Below are positions 61,579 to 64,000 of a DNA stretch of 64,000 bases, piece after piece. Both the position numbers and the translations under genes were made by a program. Every line of letters starts with the position of its first letter. Position 1 is the first letter of the stretch. This stretch comes from Prosthecobacter sp. SYSU 5D2 (GTDB lineage Bacteria; Verrucomicrobiota; Verrucomicrobiia; Verrucomicrobiales; Verrucomicrobiaceae), in NCBI RefSeq assembly GCF_039655865.1, contig NZ_JBBYXL010000007.1:124001-188000 (forward strand), read 5' to 3'. The notes under the pieces are model-generated. The model was not told where the DNA came from and made no database searches. It saw only the letters and a program-made list of their open reading frames with translations.

Positions 61579-62616
61579 ATGACTAATGGCCAGGCTGCGG
61601 CTGATTCCTTCATTCGTGGCTTGGTGAACAGGTCTGGTCCTGAGCTCATTCTGGCCACGAAGCCTTTTGCTGTGGACAGCACGGCCAGGAGCTGGTGGTG
61701 CATTCTTTCCACGACGGCGCTGCTGGTGGCGGCGGTGGCAGGCACGCTCCTTGCCCCGCATGGGCTGATAAAGATGGGGTCCAGTGTGCTGTCTGGGCTG
61801 CTGCTGCTGCGCCTGTTCGTCATTTACCATGATCAGCAGCACCACGCCATCTTGCCGAAGTCGAAGGTGGCGGAGAAGTTCATGTGGGTGTTTGGCATCC
61901 TGGCGCTGAGTCCGAGCAGCATCTGGCGGGCTTCGCACAATCATCATCACAACCACAATTCAAAGATCAAAGGGTCCCACATCGGCTCCTTTCCGATCAT
62001 GACGCGGGATCACTTTGAAAAGGCGCCGCGGCGGGCGCGCTGGCTGTATCTTTTCATGCGGCATCCGCTGACGATCCTTTTGGGCTACCTGACCATTTTT
62101 CTGCACGGCATGTGCATGCGGCCATTTGTCATGAAACCGCGCGAGCACTGGGACTGCCTCATCGCCGTGGTGGTGCATGCGGTCATTGCCGGCAGCCTGA
62201 TCGGTTTTGTGGGCTGGCAGGGCTGGCTGCTCACGCAGATCCTGCCGCACTTCATCGCCAGTGCCATCGGCTCGTATCTGTTTTATGCGCAGCACAATTT
62301 CCCAGGGGTGGCCTTTTACGACAAGTCCGGCTGGACCTATGACCGTGCGGCGCTGGATTCCTGCAGCTACCTGAAGATGGGACCGGTGATGGCGTGGTTC
62401 ACGGCGAACATCGGCTACCACCATATTCATCATCTGAATGCGCGCATTCCCTTTTACCGGCTGCCGGAGGTGCTGCAGGCCATGCCCGAGCTGCGAAATC
62501 CTAAAGTCACGACGCTGAACCCGATTGAGATTTATCGCTGCCTGTGCCTGAAGGTCTGGGACGTGAAGCAGCAGCAGATGGTGGCGGTGGGAGCGGCGGA
62601 CGGGGAGCAGGTGTGA
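61579..62616 (+). CDS. Membrane fatty acid desaturase
   Basis: A 345-aa integral-membrane di-iron desaturase. Three histidine boxes are intact: HDQQHH at 84-89, HNHHH at 120-124 and HHIHH at 280-284. Hydrophobic pairs lie between the boxes. It resembles bacterial acyl-lipid omega/delta desaturases, which introduce cis double bonds into phospholipid acyl chains in response to cold. A structured leader precedes it. Confidence 0.93.
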   Translation: MTNGQAAADSFIRGLVNRSGPELILATKPFAVDSTARSWWCILSTTALLVAAVAGTLLAPHGLIKMGSSVLSGLLLLRLFVIYHDQQHHAILPKSKVAEKFMWVFGILALSPSSIWRASHNHHHNHNSKIKGSHIGSFPIMTRDHFEKAPRRARWLYLFMRHPLTILLGYLTIFLHGMCMRPFVMKPREHWDCLIAVVVHAVIAGSLIGFVGWQGWLLTQILPHFIASAIGSYLFYAQHNFPGVAFYDKSGWTYDRAALDSCSYLKMGPVMAWFTANIGYHHIHHLNARIPFYRLPEVLQAMPELRNPKVTTLNPIEIYRCLCLKVWDVKQQQMVAVGAADGEQV

Positions 62617-62619
62617 TTA

Positions 62620-62760
62620 CCCCCGGAGGATTGAGTGGTCTAACGTCAAGACCTGGGCGCTTCAGCCGTTGACCCAGGGTTCTTCGAACCCTGGGCTGGG
62701 AGACGAAAGCCCTTTGGGCTTGGGGGACTGAAGTCCGTTGGGTTGAAGAGGGGTAGAGCC
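62620..62760. repeat. Multi-hairpin intergenic element
   Basis: CCCAGGGTTC-TTC-GAACCCTGGG (62673-62695) is a perfect 10-bp hairpin; AAGCCC-TTT-GGGCTT (62707-62721) and GGACT-GA-AGTCC (62726-62737) follow. It separates the desaturase and the acyltransferase gene (convergent) and resembles the hairpin block at 28251. Confidence 0.7.
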
Positions 62761-62771
62761 CCGGCGGCCAC

Positions 62772-63677
62772 CTATTCCACCGCGCGCGGCGGTTTTTTAT
62801 CCTTGGTTTTCCAGCGGTCGTGGACCCAGAACCAGTTGGCGGGGTCGCGGCGGACGCCGGCTTCCAGGGCGGTGTTGATGTCGCGCATGAGGTCTTCGAC
62901 GCTCCGGCGCTTGCCGTTTTCTTCCATGCGGATGGGCTCGCCAATTTCCAGCACCCATTTCCCCAGTCCCACACGGTAGCAGATGGGCACAAAGATGACG
63001 CACTTGTAGCGCATGGCCAGGATGACCGGCGCGCGGGTGGTCCAGGCGTAGTGACCGAGAAAGGGCAGCTCAAGACCCCCGCTGCGGTCGGCCTGGTCGC
63101 TGGCCAGGATGAGCAGCTTGCCGCCCTCGGACATCGCCCGTTTGAGATCGTCCGCGCCGGTGCGGCGGTCCACCAGGATGTTGCCCGAGACGGTGCGCAT
63201 CCGGTAAACGAGCTGGTCCAGCTTTGGCGGGCGGATACCGCGATAGGTAGCCACGGCCTGATACCCGGGGATCAGCGCAGACATGCGGTTGGCCAGCTCA
63301 AAATTCCCGAAATGGCCGCCGGTGAAAACGCGGTTCACCAGTTTGCCTTCCGCGTCCACCGCCCGCACGGCTTCGCCACCTTTGACTGAGAAGATGGTGC
63401 GGAGCTGCGCATCGTTCATCGCCATGCCTTTCATGGCGCAGGCATACACCTCGCCGAGCCGGCGGAAGTTTTCCTTGGCGATGGCGCGGATCTCCGCCGG
63501 GGACTTTTCGTGACCGAAGCAGCGGGTCAGGTTCTTCAACGCCATTCGCCGATGCCGGGCATCCACCCAAAAAGCCAGCCCGCCCCCCCAGCGCCCTAAC
63601 CGCGCCACCCAGCCCACCGGCAACGCCTGAATGAACGCCAGAAAGGCGCGGGCAAGGAGATAAAGCAGATGTTCCAT
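62772..63677 (-). CDS. LpxL/HtrB-type lipid A acyltransferase
   Basis: A 301-aa lysophospholipid acyltransferase-family protein, anchored by an N-terminal hydrophobic helix (LLYLLARAFLAFIQALPVGW). The catalytic H(X)4(D/E) is H122-E127 in GGHFGNFE; LDQLVYRMRTVSGN, DRSGGLELPFLG and RAPVILAMRYKCVIFVPICY are typical later segments. It would add a secondary acyl chain to lipid A at the inner face of the inner membrane, in line with an outer membrane in this organism. Confidence 0.92.
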   Translation of the reverse strand: MEHLLYLLARAFLAFIQALPVGWVARLGRWGGGLAFWVDARHRRMALKNLTRCFGHEKSPAEIRAIAKENFRRLGEVYACAMKGMAMNDAQLRTIFSVKGGEAVRAVDAEGKLVNRVFTGGHFGNFELANRMSALIPGYQAVATYRGIRPPKLDQLVYRMRTVSGNILVDRRTGADDLKRAMSEGGKLLILASDQADRSGGLELPFLGHYAWTTRAPVILAMRYKCVIFVPICYRVGLGKWVLEIGEPIRMEENGKRRSVEDLMRDINTALEAGVRRDPANWFWVHDRWKTKDKKPPRAVE

Positions 63678-64000
63678 GAAGAAGCGACGAAGGCAGAGGC
63701 TGTAGTCGTGGCCCCTGGGTGGGTCAATCGTGCTATACGGATACGCGGGCGGGGTGGGGGTAGGGCTAGGTATTATATTCCAAGGTATTATATGCCAGGC
63801 ATTCAGTAAGATGGTGCTTACAACTCGCTGAGGATCAGTGGTTAGCGCAGCAAACGCGTGAGTTTGATTGGAGCGTGATGGACGTGCTGTTCGGTGGCTC
63901 AGGGAAGAAGCTCGCGGCTGCCCCGCAGCAATGGTGAGGCGGACATGAGTGACTGTGCTCCGCTCGGGTCGGCTATGCCGACGGATCGTCGGCGCTCCAT
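63678..64000. repeat. Window end: repeats, no gene seen
   Basis: No convincing coding region. It includes a direct repeat of GGTATTATAT (about 63769 and 63783) and a terminal GC-rich block with the hairpins GTCGGC-TAT-GCCGAC (63968-63982) and CCGACG-GAT-CGTCGG (63978-63992), alternatives that share bases. Confidence 0.5.

Overview
The window reads as a chromosome segment of a Verrucomicrobiota bacterium, probably a relative of Prosthecobacter or Verrucomicrobium. GC is fairly high, gene density is high and there is no tRNA, rRNA or CRISPR array that I can recognise. The taxonomic clues are: a lexA gene carrying a perfect copy of the verrucomicrobial LexA operator TGTTC-N4-GAACA; two large PEP-CTERM proteins built of autotransporter-type beta-strand repeats; a fused MurC-MurB enzyme; a DUF1501 protein; several secreted SGNH and sialate-type esterases; and a PmoA/DUF6807 protein.

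Region by region. 1-5 kb: tail of a probable acetylxylan-esterase-like hydrolase, a COG0523 metal GTPase behind a palindromic operator, a hypothetical gene, an IlvD/EDD sugar-acid dehydratase and an EamA permease. 5-12 kb: a secreted carbohydrate-type protein, a Uma2 nuclease, carB, a PmoA-family protein and a bile-acid/Na+ symporter homologue. 12.2-15.7 kb: a small CxxC protein, a TonB-dependent receptor and a PepSY membrane protein that look like one metal/siderophore uptake unit. 15.7-19 kb: lexA, a TPR protein, bioF and a lipoprotein. 19-29.9 kb: sialate O-acetylesterase, glcD-like dehydrogenase, two small membrane proteins, a three-gene glycan cluster (two GT4 glycosyltransferases and a methyltransferase), an SGNH esterase, a hairpin-rich repeat block and an alpha/beta hydrolase. 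29.9-31.7 kb: pheA and scpB. 31.8-40.2 kb: two divergent PEP-CTERM beta-repeat proteins, one of 1757 residues. 40-53 kb: serine beta-lactamase-type hydrolase, Smr protein, a ParD/ParE pair with a frameshifted toxin, murC-murB, a pyruvyltransferase-like protein, an EF-hand hydrolase, DUF1501, a serine acetyltransferase, an SprT-like protease and an inactive-looking rhomboid. 53.5-58.1 kb: an accessory island holding an RaiA/HPF-like protein, an orphan RHH antitoxin, a local AT-rich stretch with a DUF6602 protein and an unknown partner, and a DUF4411 PIN toxin with an ImmA/IrrE partner. 58.4-64 kb: SGNH esterase, DoxX, VOC protein, fatty acid desaturase, LpxL-type acyltransferase and repeat-rich ends.

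Much of the coding capacity serves the cell envelope and breakdown of extracellular polysaccharide: secreted esterases, PEP-CTERM surface proteins, glycosyltransferases, peptidoglycan precursor synthesis, lipid acylation and desaturation. Between genes there are many short inverted repeats of several families, and almost no start codon has a recognisable Shine-Dalgarno sequence. The best leads are the 54-58 kb island (DUF6602 pair and toxin-antitoxin relics), the COG0523 GTPase without its CxCC motif, the prephenate dehydratase domain with altered active-site motifs, and the MurC-MurB fusion.
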